This document shows positions 8,090 to 18,229 of a stretch of 60,673 bases of DNA, in pieces. The DNA is taken from the NCBI GenBank assembly GCA_021413705.1, contig JAIOPX010000077.1, forward strand, positions 76,026-136,698. Reading direction: 5' to 3'. The position numbers were made by a program, and so were the translations under genes. The stretch is from Planctomycetota bacterium (GTDB taxonomy: Bacteria > Planctomycetota > Planctomycetia > Pirellulales > UBA7805). The first letter of the stretch is position 1. Every line of letters starts with the position of its first letter. The notes beneath the pieces were generated by a model. The model saw only the letters and a list, made by a program, of their open reading frames with translations. It was not told the DNA's origin and searched no databases.

Positions 8090-11000
8090 ATGAAGGCCCG
8101 CCTTCGTATTTTTGGGATGCTACATTCGTTGGCCATGCTGCCAGCCGCGATGTGGTACCTCTTGGTTTGTGGCTATGCGCCGGCGTTCGCCGCGGAGTTG
8201 CCGGCAGAGCAACGGCGGGCACTTGAGGCGTTGACGCAGGATATTGTCCCTGCGGAAGGCGCTGCCCGGCCTCCCTATCAGCTCGCCCGCTACGATCTCG
8301 GCGAAACATCACTGCTTCAAAAGGAAGACATGGCGGGGCCGTCGCTGGGTGCGTTGACTGAACTGGCCGAAGCACGACAAGACCGCCTGGAAAAATCGTG
8401 GCGGTCGCTAAAGGGAATCGCGCCCGGCGATTTGACGGCGGCGGAACTGGCCGACTGGCGACTCCTCGCCTACGCCTTCGACGAAATGCCGCTTCAAGAG
8501 GCGCTGCACGCAGCGACGGCGGCGGGTCCAATGGCCCAGTATCGCCTGGCGCGGCTGCTCATGGCCGAGTGTCGATTCGATCCGGCCGTAACACTGTTGG
8601 CCTCCGTGGCCGATGCGCCCCAACCGGGTAAGCAAGACATCGTTGCGGGCGACCTCCGACGAGATGCACTGGTGCTACTGGTGCGCCACGACGTTGAGCG
8701 CCGTTTTCTGGAAGAGCAGGTGATGCTCTTACCTCTGCAATTTGATCTGTCCGGCTATCTGCAGCGAAGGGCGAGCGAACCGGCCATCGGGCGTCTGATC
8801 GAAGGGTTGCGCCACACGACAGCCATTCGGCTCCCTGAAGGGTTGGCACACCCTGGCGATCTCCAACAACCCAAGGAGTCGCCTACGGAGATCGATCTTA
8901 CATTATCCGCAGAAGAAATTGCCTCGGAGGATGGCGGGTTCGACTCATCGCTTCTGAACCTGCCGGTCAACGATCTTCGCCGCCGCTATTTGACGCTTTC
9001 CAGCCAGGAGTTCGTGCTGAAGTGTGACGTAGTAAAACCCGGCGACGATCGGCCCAGTCTGACGCTGCATTCTCAGTTCCACGGTCCCATTGCCTTTCGA
9101 CTCTATCGCTTCGCATCGAAGCAAGAATGGGAAACGGCGACCGGCTCGGTGCTGGCCGCGCGAAAGCCGGATCGCTCGTGGACCAAGACGTATCATTCCC
9201 TGCGCGAGAACAATCGCCAGGGGGAGCACGATGGGCTCGTGGCCATGGAACCCCTGGGCGAAGGATATTACTTGGTGACGGCGGAAGCTCGCTATGCCCC
9301 GCTCCTGCCGGCCTGCAAGTTTTGCGTGAGCCATGTGGCGGTCTATGTGCGCGCCAACCGCAATCAGGCCGTCGTGGTCGCCGTGGACCGGCGCACCGGC
9401 AGCCCTGTAGCAGATCTGCCGTTGAAACTTACGGTCACAGGTGAACCCGGCATCGACCGACTGCTGCCGCCCGGTGAAACCGACTCACACAAAATCTTCG
9501 AGCGAGGCTTCCGTGGCCAGCCCGCCGAAGAAATCCGCTCCACCGGACCCGAGGCGCCGTCCGATCCAGGAACAGAAGATGCGTTTGGCGGTGATTCCAG
9601 ATCGACCGCCAGCGACAATCCGACTCCCGCCGCCGCGCGTGGCGATGACCTGCGGAAGGCGGCGAAGGAGATCCCGCCTCAGCAGCAGCTTCGCGAGGCG
9701 GAAACCTATCTTCGCGGAGTCGAGGCCCGGCGTCTTTTTCCCGACTTCAAGCAGCAACACACGTTGCGAACGGGGCTCGATGGCAGCGCTACGGTGAAAC
9801 TCGATCTGGCCGATCCCCGCTACCGCTATCAGCTTCGGGTGCAACGCGTGGCGGACGATCTCGATGCCGGGCCGCTGTCGCAAACGCAGGTGGACTACCA
9901 AGAACCTCAGCCCGATCCCGAGCGCGATAAAGTGACGGTTTGGCTGGCTCAGCCGATCTATCGGCCGGGTAGCCAGGTCGATTTCAAGGGTATCGTGCGG
10001 AAATTTAACGGAGTCCGCATCGCGCCGAGCCGCCCGAACGACAGTCGGCAAGTGACGGTTTGCGTGGAGAACCACGACGGCAAACTCTGGGAAGGGAGTT
10101 GCGAACTGTCCAAAGCCGGAACTTTTCAAGGCCGGTTTCATGTGCCACGCAGAGCAGCCGTCGGTGCGTACTGGTTGCGCATTGATGGCCAGGTGGCGTC
10201 GCCACGCCATGTGTTGTTCGTAGACGAGTTCCGCCCGCCTACCTTTAAGGTGGACATCAAGACGGCTCAGGCCGGCTATGTGGGTGGAGAACCGATCGAG
10301 GGAACCGTGACCGTCGAATACTTGACGGGCAAACCGGTGGCCGGCGCCGATGTGGAACTGAGATTGGAAGCCAATAGCTTTGGGCGACGAGATGATCGGC
10401 CGATAGCGCTGGGGACATCGGGATGTGCGAATAACGAAGGCGTATTTCGATTTACCACCCCCGCACCACGCGACAGTTATTCCCGAAACTTGAAGATTCT
10501 CGCCACTGCGAGAGACATATCAGGGCAATCGTATACAGCGATGCATGCCATCGTCTGCCAGCCTGGCCCCTTCCAGGTCACGGTTGCGCCTTCGCCAGGC
10601 AAAGCGATTGCGGGAGCGATGGTCGATCTGAAAGTACGAGTATCTACCTGGGGCGATCAGCCGATCGCCGACGCACTAGTGATCGCTGACGGCGTTAGCG
10701 AATGCGTCAAGACAGATCGCAGCGGCAAAGCCGTATTGCGACTCACAGCGCGGCGAGAACATGGCGAACATAAGATTAACGTCAAAGTAGTATCCGCGGG
10801 TAAGGTCGTCCACGCGGATTGCAGCTCACTTACCCTGCTGGAGGAGAGGTCGGCCAAAGAGGGTGCTGTCGCTACGGTGCCTGTCGCAATCAAGCCAGCT
10901 ATTGCGCAATTGCGCCTGCCAGACCGCTTGGACGCAGGAAATCCTTTGCCTTGTTCCTTCGAAGTCGAAGGTGAACGTGGACGGCGACAGTTGGTGGGCA

Positions 11001-13612
11001 TGTTTGTCGAAAGCAACCGACTGCTCTACAGCAAACTGCTTCACTTGTTGCCAGGAGAGCAGCGAGTGATCGTCCCTACGGAACCCGACTGGGCGCCAGG
11101 TGTGCATGTCACCGTCGTGCTGCTCGACGGCCTCACGGTCTCACACAAGACACAATCCTGCCTGCTCCATCCATTGGAAAAATCTCTGAAGCTGGAGCTG
11201 ACAACCGACAAGCCGGAATATCGGCCGGGTGAGCCGTGCCGCGTGGAGATCACGGCGACGGATCATCGCGGCCAACCCGTCCAAGGCGCGGAGATCAGCT
11301 TGGGAGTCGTCGATGAATCGTTGTATGAATTGATGGAGGATCCGACCGGGAACCTGTTCCGCTTCTTTCACGAATACCAGTTGCCCCACACAGCCCGGAA
11401 TGAGTTTGACGCACGATTGCCGGATGCCCAGTCCTTATCGTTTTGGCTCGGACCGCGGTATGCGTGGGGGTACTATGACTATCCACTCGGCGAGATTGCT
11501 TTAGGGAGGCACTTGTCCCTAATCGTTCGCGCTGGCGGTCGCGGAGCTTCCAACCGCAGCCCAAGGCCAAATCCTCGTGCGCGATTTACGACGGCGGCAC
11601 ATTGGGCGGCAAATCTGGTGGCCGACGGCAGCGGAAAAACTCACGCCGATTTCACCTTTCCCGATACGCTGACCACCTGGCGTTTCACGGCCCGCGGCGT
11701 GACGGCGGACACCGCTCTGGGTGAGATTCGAATTCAGAGGCGGACACTGTTGCCGCTGCAAGTCGAGGTGGCTCTGCCGCGCGCCTTGCGCGTGGGGGAT
11801 CGCATCGACTTGCCTGTCGTGATTCATAACCACGAAACAATCGACCGAATGGTTGGTGGCACGACGCGCGTCGGCCTCTTGGAGCAGACCTGGGCCTCTC
11901 GGCGATTGCCGGCGGAAGGTCAGCAACGATTCACCATCCCTGTTGTAGCCGGCAGCCGACAGCCGATTGAAGTGCAAGCCACTGTGCGTGATGATCGCCA
12001 CAGCGATTCAGATGCCGTGCGCAAGACCCTGGAACCATTGCCGCGCAGCAGGCCATCCGTCCTGACCTACTCGGGCGCTGTCGGCCGCTCGGCCACCATC
12101 GAAGTGGACCCGATCGCAGGCGAGGAAGATGCCGAGGGGGCAGGCATGGTGACATTGCTCATTCGGCGCGAAAGCGGCTTGGTGGGGCCGGTCCAGTCGG
12201 CTCTTGATGGATTGATCGAATATCCCTACGGCTGTGTCGAGCAAACGATGAGTCGCTTCATGCCGGCTGTGGTGGCGGGCAGCGCGATGAAGGAGTCAGG
12301 CATCGTCGCTCCGCACGCCAAACGGCTCTCTCGAGTGCTGACGGACGGAATGGCTCGGGTGGAGGACTTTCAGCACGGCGATGGCGGTTGGGGTTGGTGG
12401 AAGGAGGACAAAACGAATGATTTCATGACGGCCTATGTGTTGGAGGGTCTGGCTCGATGTCGGCGTCTGAATCAACCCGTGCCAGATGCCATGCTCGACG
12501 GAGGCACGCGACGACTGCTCGCTGCCTTCAAGGATGCTGACCTCAGCGGTCGTCGGCCCGAAAGTATCGGCGACGTCCACCTCCCAGTTTATGCGGCCCA
12601 TGCGCTCGCCTTGGCGCATTCCTGCCGGCAGCAAAAATCTCAACAGGCCGACGCATTGACCCTGCGCGGCCTGCTGCAAGATATCGAAGACAGCCGCGTT
12701 GCCGCGAGCCTTCTGGATCAAATCTTGTTTGCCGATGCCTGGCGGCTGGTGGGCGAAAAACAACGTGCGGAAGCTCGGCTCGACCAACTGGCGGCCCGCG
12801 TGGAGCCCAAGCGCAACGACCGTCAGTCTATTTTTGCGACGGCCGCGCTGCTGGAACTGGGCGCTGCGGTGCGCCCGAAGGACGCTCGCTGGCCTCCCTT
12901 AAGCCGGCAACTGGTGGCTGCCCGAAGCGGTGCCGATTGGGGCGACACGCTGACTACGTCAGCGGCGGTACGCGGACTGGCGGCCGTGCTCGTGGCCCCA
13001 CAGTCCGACGAAATGCCGATTGTGGTTCGGATCGATGGTCGTGACGTCGGAGAACTCAACCGCACCAACGGCAATAGCATGAAGCTGAAACTGCCCCAGG
13101 TGAAGACAGTGGTGTTATCCGCCCAAGGGATGTGCGAGGATTCATACACGATTCGCGTGGAAGGAATCGCGAACGGTGCGCCGCCAACGGCCGTCGCCGC
13201 GCCCGTGGCTATTCGTACCAGGGTTATCGGTACTCAGCCTGCAAGCAAGGAGATCCCCGCCGACGGAGCGGGCCGGATCATCGTACCCAGGGGCGCGACC
13301 TGCGAGGTGCGCGTGGACATACGTCTCAAGCAGGCTGTTTCTCATGCGCGGTTAACCATCCCGCGGCCCTGCGGCGTGGAGTGGATACGGCTGCCGGAGC
13401 GTGTTGATGGCGTTGCGGAGGTGGAAAGTCGCGACGATGCTCTTCATCTTTTCATCGAACACTGGGAGGCGGGGGAACATTCGATCCGCTTGCTCGCCAG
13501 GGCAGAAGTGAGCGGCGTCATCTCCGCCCCGCCTCCGGAGCTCGTGCCGATGTACGGCAACTCACTTCCAACGGCCATCGAGGGGGCGACTCAATGGAAC
13601 GTGAAGGATTAG
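8090..13612 (+). CDS. Bacterial alpha-2-macroglobulin family protein
   Basis: A protein of about 1840 residues with a signal peptide (MKARLRIFGMLHSLAMLPAA...AFAAE). The family traps proteases in the periplasm or at the cell surface. Macroglobulin beta domains run through the middle, including VWLAQPIYRPGSQVDFKGIV and LTTDKPEYRPGEPCRVEITA. The FTTAAHWAANLVADGSGKTH region, which precedes DFTFPDTLTTWRFTARGV, is typical of the bait-adjacent part. The thioester motif is present as CxEQ (Cys1382-Val-Glu-Gln1385 in YPYGCVEQTMSR), followed by the helical thioester domain (GDGGWGWWKEDKTNDFMTAY). Some 300 N-terminal residues precede the first beta domains. I chose ATG 8090 over an in-frame start at 7946 because the signal peptide starts there. 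No penicillin-binding protein 1C gene, the usual Proteobacterial partner, is adjacent. Confidence 0.88.
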   Translation: MKARLRIFGMLHSLAMLPAAMWYLLVCGYAPAFAAELPAEQRRALEALTQDIVPAEGAARPPYQLARYDLGETSLLQKEDMAGPSLGALTELAEARQDRLEKSWRSLKGIAPGDLTAAELADWRLLAYAFDEMPLQEALHAATAAGPMAQYRLARLLMAECRFDPAVTLLASVADAPQPGKQDIVAGDLRRDALVLLVRHDVERRFLEEQVMLLPLQFDLSGYLQRRASEPAIGRLIEGLRHTTAIRLPEGLAHPGDLQQPKESPTEIDLTLSAEEIASEDGGFDSSLLNLPVNDLRRRYLTLSSQEFVLKCDVVKPGDDRPSLTLHSQFHGPIAFRLYRFASKQEWETATGSVLAARKPDRSWTKTYHSLRENNRQGEHDGLVAMEPLGEGYYLVTAEARYAPLLPACKFCVSHVAVYVRANRNQAVVVAVDRRTGSPVADLPLKLTVTGEPGIDRLLPPGETDSHKIFERGFRGQPAEEIRSTGPEAPSDPGTEDAFGGDSRSTASDNPTPAAARGDDLRKAAKEIPPQQQLREAETYLRGVEARRLFPDFKQQHTLRTGLDGSATVKLDLADPRYRYQLRVQRVADDLDAGPLSQTQVDYQEPQPDPERDKVTVWLAQPIYRPGSQVDFKGIVRKFNGVRIAPSRPNDSRQVTVCVENHDGKLWEGSCELSKAGTFQGRFHVPRRAAVGAYWLRIDGQVASPRHVLFVDEFRPPTFKVDIKTAQAGYVGGEPIEGTVTVEYLTGKPVAGADVELRLEANSFGRRDDRPIALGTSGCANNEGVFRFTTPAPRDSYSRNLKILATARDISGQSYTAMHAIVCQPGPFQVTVAPSPGKAIAGAMVDLKVRVSTWGDQPIADALVIADGVSECVKTDRSGKAVLRLTARREHGEHKINVKVVSAGKVVHADCSSLTLLEERSAKEGAVATVPVAIKPAIAQLRLPDRLDAGNPLPCSFEVEGERGRRQLVGMFVESNRLLYSKLLHLLPGEQRVIVPTEPDWAPGVHVTVVLLDGLTVSHKTQSCLLHPLEKSLKLELTTDKPEYRPGEPCRVEITATDHRGQPVQGAEISLGVVDESLYELMEDPTGNLFRFFHEYQLPHTARNEFDARLPDAQSLSFWLGPRYAWGYYDYPLGEIALGRHLSLIVRAGGRGASNRSPRPNPRARFTTAAHWAANLVADGSGKTHADFTFPDTLTTWRFTARGVTADTALGEIRIQRRTLLPLQVEVALPRALRVGDRIDLPVVIHNHETIDRMVGGTTRVGLLEQTWASRRLPAEGQQRFTIPVVAGSRQPIEVQATVRDDRHSDSDAVRKTLEPLPRSRPSVLTYSGAVGRSATIEVDPIAGEEDAEGAGMVTLLIRRESGLVGPVQSALDGLIEYPYGCVEQTMSRFMPAVVAGSAMKESGIVAPHAKRLSRVLTDGMARVEDFQHGDGGWGWWKEDKTNDFMTAYVLEGLARCRRLNQPVPDAMLDGGTRRLLAAFKDADLSGRRPESIGDVHLPVYAAHALALAHSCRQQKSQQADALTLRGLLQDIEDSRVAASLLDQILFADAWRLVGEKQRAEARLDQLAARVEPKRNDRQSIFATAALLELGAAVRPKDARWPPLSRQLVAARSGADWGDTLTTSAAVRGLAAVLVAPQSDEMPIVVRIDGRDVGELNRTNGNSMKLKLPQVKTVVLSAQGMCEDSYTIRVEGIANGAPPTAVAAPVAIRTRVIGTQPASKEIPADGAGRIIVPRGATCEVRVDIRLKQAVSHARLTIPRPCGVEWIRLPERVDGVAEVESRDDALHLFIEHWEAGEHSIRLLARAEVSGVISAPPPELVPMYGNSLPTAIEGATQWNVKD

Positions 13613-13795
13613 CCGCGCTGCTTTTTCCCTAGCCGCTAGTCAAGCGAGCTTTACTAGCCGTGGACCACTTATGTGCTTAACTGGGCTGATTGCCCGTCAA
13701 GTTCAACGAACCTAAAATGGGTCGAAGCCTATCGAGCCATGCTTCGTATATGCCCTGTCGCTATGGCCTGATCCCGAACGTGGAGGAGTTGCGTC

Positions 13796-14113
13796 TTGAC
13801 CAATCTTTACGAAACACCGGCCGCGACGCCAGGCAGCACGCCCGGCTATCCAGACTGGTACCAGTTTTTTTGTCGCATCTATAGTCCGGTCTGGTGGATG
13901 GGCACAAGACTGGTCGTCTTGAGTTGGATACGCGTTGTGCCACCCCTGGTCGTTTGGATTGGGTTTGGCATCACTCTGGCCATCTGGGCTGGCGGCTCAG
14001 TGCTTCCGAAACTGGTAGGAATCAAGGCGGAAGATTTTGGCACGGGTTCCAAGGAAATCTGTCGCGTCGTGGGGGATGATATTGAGTGGCAGGAAGCCCA
14101 GCCGCGGGATTGA
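13796..14113 (+). CDS. Small membrane protein, unknown
   Basis: A 105-residue protein with a polar N-terminus (TNLYETPAATPGSTPGYPDW) and two hydrophobic stretches (about residues 36-48 and 50-68), ending in a soluble tail. The start is TTG 13796, supported by a strong GGAGGAG seven bases upstream. No family recognised. The N-terminal NLYETPxxTPG resembles the short Pro-rich leaders common in planctomycete membrane proteins. Confidence 0.55.
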   Translation: MTNLYETPAATPGSTPGYPDWYQFFCRIYSPVWWMGTRLVVLSWIRVVPPLVVWIGFGITLAIWAGGSVLPKLVGIKAEDFGTGSKEICRVVGDDIEWQEAQPRD

Positions 14114-14175
14114 GCGGACTTGGAGCAGGGCCGGCACTCTGCAAACTCTTTCTATAGGGAGATGAGGAAGGTTGG

Positions 14176-14622
14176 ATGGAACTTCACTTGCTGGAAATCC
14201 TCGCGGACGGTCGTCCTGACACGGAAGTTTCTCTCAGCGAAGTGGCCCGCGGCGTGTGTGACGCAATGGCCGCCCTGTATCGGCAGACTGGCTACCTGCC
14301 TCCGTGGATTGGTTATCTGGCACTGCTTGATGGAGAGATCGTCGGCACATGCGCCTTCAAGTCACCGCCGCGCGATGGTTGCGCGGAGATAGCCTACTTC
14401 ACATTTCCAGGCCATGAACGCCGCGGCATCGCCACCGAGATGGCGCGGCGGCTTGTGGAGCTCGCTCGGAACGCAGATCAACGCGTCATCCCGACGGCTC
14501 AAACCTTGCCGGAAGAGAATGCTTCCACAGCCATCTTGCGCCGGCTGGGATTCATTCAAACCGGAATTGCCCACGACCCGGAAGTGGGCGAAGTGTGGGC
14601 GTGGGAGCGACTGCCGAACTGA
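14176..14622 (+). CDS. GNAT-family N-acetyltransferase
   Basis: A 148-residue protein with the GNAT fold signature: LLDGEIVGTCAFK (strand 4 region), EIAYFTFPGHERRGIATEMA (motif A, with the acetyl-CoA pyrophosphate loop as HERRGIA), then NASTAILRRLGF (motif B). The start ATG is preceded by GAGGAAGG. The acceptor substrate cannot be inferred. It is 62 bases after the small membrane gene and may be co-transcribed with it. Confidence 0.82.
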   Translation: MELHLLEILADGRPDTEVSLSEVARGVCDAMAALYRQTGYLPPWIGYLALLDGEIVGTCAFKSPPRDGCAEIAYFTFPGHERRGIATEMARRLVELARNADQRVIPTAQTLPEENASTAILRRLGFIQTGIAHDPEVGEVWAWERLPN

Positions 14623-14650
14623 TATCGAGCGTCGCTTCGCTGCACTGCGT

Positions 14651-14674
14651 CACGGGCTGGGAAGCCCATGCTAC
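14651..14674 (-). repeat. Single GTAG-headed REP-like unit
   Basis: Read on the minus strand it is GTAG followed by CATGGGCT-TCCC-AGCCCGTG, an imperfect hairpin. It is nearly identical to each arm of the pair at 55338-55405. It lies 28 bases after the GNAT stop codon. Confidence 0.7.
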
Positions 14675-14768
14675 GGGGATTAGACTAGGTATGTGACTAT
14701 CTCGGCATGAAAAGCGCTGGGCTAACCACGATTCATTCCCAGCCCGACGCTACCCCGTTGCCCGCACC

Positions 14769-16046
14769 ATGCCTGAGATTGTCGAAGACTTTGCCTGCAC
14801 GGTTTGTGGCTGCGTTTGCGATGATCTACGTCTGACAATTCAGCAGGGGCGGATTACGGAGGCGGTGGGCGCCTGTCATCTCTCTCGTCAGTGGTTTCTA
14901 GACCAGGATTCGCGCCGCCCGGCCGTGGCCGAGATCGACGGACGCGAGGCGGCGCTGGAGACGGCGCTCGATCGGGCGGCCGGCATTCTTCGCGGGGCAC
15001 GCTATCCGCTCATCTACGGCCTGTCGCGCAGCAGCACGCCTGGGCAGCGGGCTGCGGTGGCTTTGGCCGAGCAACTCCTGGCGAACATCGACACGACCGC
15101 ATCTCTCTGCCATGCGCCGTCGATCATGGCCATTCAAGAAGTCGGCGAATCGACCTGCACGCTCGGTGAGATCCGCAATCGGGCCGATCTGGTGATCTTC
15201 TGGGGGGTGAACCCTGCCCAGAGTCATCCGCGGCATTTGGAACGCTATAGCGGCGACCCGGTCGGTCTGTTCGTGCCACGCGGCCGGGCGGATCGCACGG
15301 TGATCGTCATCGATTCGCACCGCACCGAAAGCGCCGACCTGGCCGATCTGTTCATCCAGGTCGAGCCAGGGCGTGACTTCGAGGCGCTCTGGACGCTGCG
15401 CGGATTGACGCGCGGCATCCTGCCAGCGCCCGGGACCGACACCGGGTTGCCGCTCGAAGTTTTGCAAGACTTAATGCGGCGCATGACTTCCTGCCGCTGC
15501 GGCGTGTTCTTCTTCGGCCTGGGCTTGGCCAGTCGCGGCCTGGGGCATCGCAATGTCGAAGCCCTGTTGCAGTTGACGCGCGACCTGAACGCCCACACGC
15601 GGTTTCACGCCCGGCGGATGCGGATCCCGGGCGACGTGACCGGGGCCGACGCCGTGCTCTGCTGGCAGACCGGCTATCCGTTCAGCGTCAACCTCAGCCG
15701 CGGCTATCCGCGCTACAACCCTGGCGAGTTCTCGGCCAACGACATGCTCGAGCGCGGCGAAGTGGACGCCTGCCTGCTGCTGGGAAGCGAAGGAGTGCGC
15801 GATATGTCACCCGCAGCGCAGGAGCAGTTGCGGCGGATTCCCACCATCGCGCTCGATCATCCCACGGTCGATTCCGCCGTGAAACCCGACGTGCGTTTCA
15901 CCACGGCGGTCTACGGCATTCACCTGGCAGGCACCGCCTACCGAATGGACGAAGTCCCCATCCCGCTCCGCCCCGTGCTGAAGGCCAGCTACCCTAGCGA
16001 TGAAGAGATACTCACACATATTCGCCAGCGGATTGGTAATATGTAG
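14769..16046 (+). CDS. fhcB: Formylmethanofuran dehydrogenase subunit B homologue
   Basis: A 425-residue protein. The start MPEIVEDFACTVCGCVCDDL carries a Cys cluster (Cys10, 13, 15, 17) typical of FwdB/FmdB/FhcB, followed by GACHLSRQWF and a molybdopterin-oxidoreductase-like body (LYGLSRSSTPGQRAA; DLVIFWGVNPAQSHPRHLER; VIDSHRTESADLADLFIQVEPG). In bacteria with the tetrahydromethanopterin C1 pathway, FhcB belongs to the formyltransferase/hydrolase complex with FhcA, FhcC and FhcD, which releases formate from formyl-methanofuran. None of these partners is in the window, so the gene is physically separated from them here. The next gene, yjbQ, is 297 bases downstream. Confidence 0.85.
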   Translation: MPEIVEDFACTVCGCVCDDLRLTIQQGRITEAVGACHLSRQWFLDQDSRRPAVAEIDGREAALETALDRAAGILRGARYPLIYGLSRSSTPGQRAAVALAEQLLANIDTTASLCHAPSIMAIQEVGESTCTLGEIRNRADLVIFWGVNPAQSHPRHLERYSGDPVGLFVPRGRADRTVIVIDSHRTESADLADLFIQVEPGRDFEALWTLRGLTRGILPAPGTDTGLPLEVLQDLMRRMTSCRCGVFFFGLGLASRGLGHRNVEALLQLTRDLNAHTRFHARRMRIPGDVTGADAVLCWQTGYPFSVNLSRGYPRYNPGEFSANDMLERGEVDACLLLGSEGVRDMSPAAQEQLRRIPTIALDHPTVDSAVKPDVRFTTAVYGIHLAGTAYRMDEVPIPLRPVLKASYPSDEEILTHIRQRIGNM

Positions 16047-16058
16047 GGAAGGAGGATT

Positions 16059-16303
16059 GAACCACAGAGACACCGAGGGCACAGAGGTTCGCAATGCGGA
16101 CCATTTGCAGTCTGCGGGTCTCTGTACCACAATCGATCGAAGTCTTGTTCGTGCAAGAAGATTTATGGAACAGGAGGAAGCAGAGTGAGCAGAGCCAGGC
16201 AACTGAACGAACTCTGCTGCCTCTGCTTCCTCCTGTTCAAACTGTTTTTTCCTTTGGTTGTGGCCTTACGGCCGTCTCTGTGTTCTCCGTGCCTCTGTGG
16301 TTC
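16059..16303. repeat. Nested inverted repeats, CACAGAGACAC type
   Basis: The outer arms are 16059-16087 (GAACCACAGAGACACCGAGG...) and 16275-16303, its near-perfect reverse complement. Inside is a second perfect 18-bp pair, 16168-16185 (GAACAGGAGGAAGCAGAG) and 16221-16238. No gene is seen between 16047 and 16343. The outer arm also occurs at 32041, 43264-43446 and 48523-48690. Confidence 0.75.
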
Positions 16304-16343
16304 AAATTTTTTCCGTGCCTACCGTAGAATGGTTTCCCTCACC

Positions 16344-16766
<423 letters not shown>

Positions 16767-16771
16767 AAACA

Positions 16772-18043
16772 ATGGATCAAGTAGAAATGCCGACAGATGC
16801 TCGTGCCGCATGTGCAGACTATCTGCGGTACATACGGGACGGAGAGCAAATCTGCGAAGAGGCCAATCGCCGCGTTACCGAGTGGCGCTACGCCACGCAT
16901 CGTATGTATAGCCCGGAGCCATTCTTCGATACTCATGACGTGTCCGGCCACAACGGTTGGAAACGAATCCAGAGGAAGTGGGTGGACGATCCAGCCAAAG
17001 CGGGTTTCTTTGGACCCCATGGCTATGATGCTGCAGAAAAACTTGTGTGCGTTTCTGACAGGTTGTTCTATTTTTTCACCGATTCAGGCGTTGACGTTGT
17101 CGATTATCTATCGCCCACCAAGGTGCAATACCTGGAACGCTTCGTCCTCGACAGCGCCGGGTCCGTTCGGGTCAAAATAAACGCGTCGGAAGGGGGTGTC
17201 AGCCGACAGGAGTTTGTTAAAGCGGACGGCAGATACGCGTCGTCAACAGAACGGCGGTGGCTGTTGAATGACGACGGCACAGTTAAGGAAGGGTATGGTG
17301 GCCAATATCACTATGAATATGATGACGCCGGGGAGCTTCGTCGGGCGTGGTCGAAGTTTCACGTTCCACCCCACCGCCCACGCCGGACATTGCTATTCGA
17401 CACATCGCCACTGGCCGAATTTGACGATGCGCTAGTCGCGCTCGAAAAGATGTTGGTCGAAATGATTCCTGCCGCCGTGCGAGATCGCGGGCCGATGCCC
17501 TCTCCGCTCTACGCGGTGATGATCAATTACTGCGGGGAGGATCTCATCCCCACTCTCCCGCCCGAATTGGTGCTCGGTTTCAGTTCACTGCGTGACGAAA
17601 TCGTTGCAAAGCATGGCGAAGGTGTAACCTATTACGCTTGGGCACCGGATGAAATCAAAAATCTGAGTACCGAGGTGCGGCTCGACTGGGGACAAGAACG
17701 AGAGTCAGCCCTGCAAGACTTATGTTTTCGCATCAAGCGATTAGAGGATGCTACAGAGGATGCAGTTGACGAGCTCTCCGGCTTGAAACGCTTCCTCGCA
17801 ATGACGTGGCGGGTTAGTCTGGCCCTGACTGGAAACTCACAGTTTCAAAAAGTGCGAACGATGCTCTGCAAAGTGGCTCGGGAACTGAACGACTATCCGT
17901 GGGATACGATAACGCCGGTCACCGATGACTTTGTCGTGTTTGCAGTCGATGGATCGCAGGAACTGGACGTGCTTTCCGATTTTCGCAAGAGCATTCCGGC
18001 AGACAAACGGACGTTATTGAAGAGTCGTCGATTGATACGATAA
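16772..18043 (+). CDS. Hypothetical protein between yjbQ and its remnant
   Basis: A 423-residue soluble protein that I do not recognise. It starts at ATG 16772, five bases after the yjbQ stop codon. A segment YHYEYDDAGELRRAWSKFHV resembles a YD-type repeat, and YAWAPDEIKNLSTEV, ALQDLCFRIKRLEDATEDAV suggest a mixed alpha/beta N-terminal part and a helical C-terminal part. No signal peptide is present. Its codon use is less GC-rich than fhcB and yjbQ. The gene is flanked by intact and broken yjbQ copies, so it was probably inserted with, or trapped in, a duplication. Confidence 0.6.
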   Translation: MDQVEMPTDARAACADYLRYIRDGEQICEEANRRVTEWRYATHRMYSPEPFFDTHDVSGHNGWKRIQRKWVDDPAKAGFFGPHGYDAAEKLVCVSDRLFYFFTDSGVDVVDYLSPTKVQYLERFVLDSAGSVRVKINASEGGVSRQEFVKADGRYASSTERRWLLNDDGTVKEGYGGQYHYEYDDAGELRRAWSKFHVPPHRPRRTLLFDTSPLAEFDDALVALEKMLVEMIPAAVRDRGPMPSPLYAVMINYCGEDLIPTLPPELVLGFSSLRDEIVAKHGEGVTYYAWAPDEIKNLSTEVRLDWGQERESALQDLCFRIKRLEDATEDAVDELSGLKRFLAMTWRVSLALTGNSQFQKVRTMLCKVARELNDYPWDTITPVTDDFVVFAVDGSQELDVLSDFRKSIPADKRTLLKSRRLIR

Positions 18044-18049
18044 TCCGTG

Positions 18050-18175
18050 GCGTTCTACGATACCTCACCCAAGCCCTACCAGCACAACCGCACCGGCGAA
18101 GACAATGCCGACGCCCACATGAAGCGGGAGATCAACCCAGGCAGAGAGAGACTATGCAGCCGCCATGCGTTATAA
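18050..18175 (+). pseudogene. Remnant of a second yjbQ
   Basis: An in-frame stretch [20 protein letters not shown], then AHMKREI, with only a few differences from the corresponding part of the intact yjbQ ([20 protein letters not shown]). Beyond that the reading runs into unrelated sequence and ends at TAA 18173. No start codon exists. It is the middle third of a duplicated gene. Confidence 0.8.
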
Positions 18176-18229
18176 TTACGGGTACGGGTTACGCAACCAA
18201 ATCTTGATTCTTTGAACGAGGCCAAGCCG

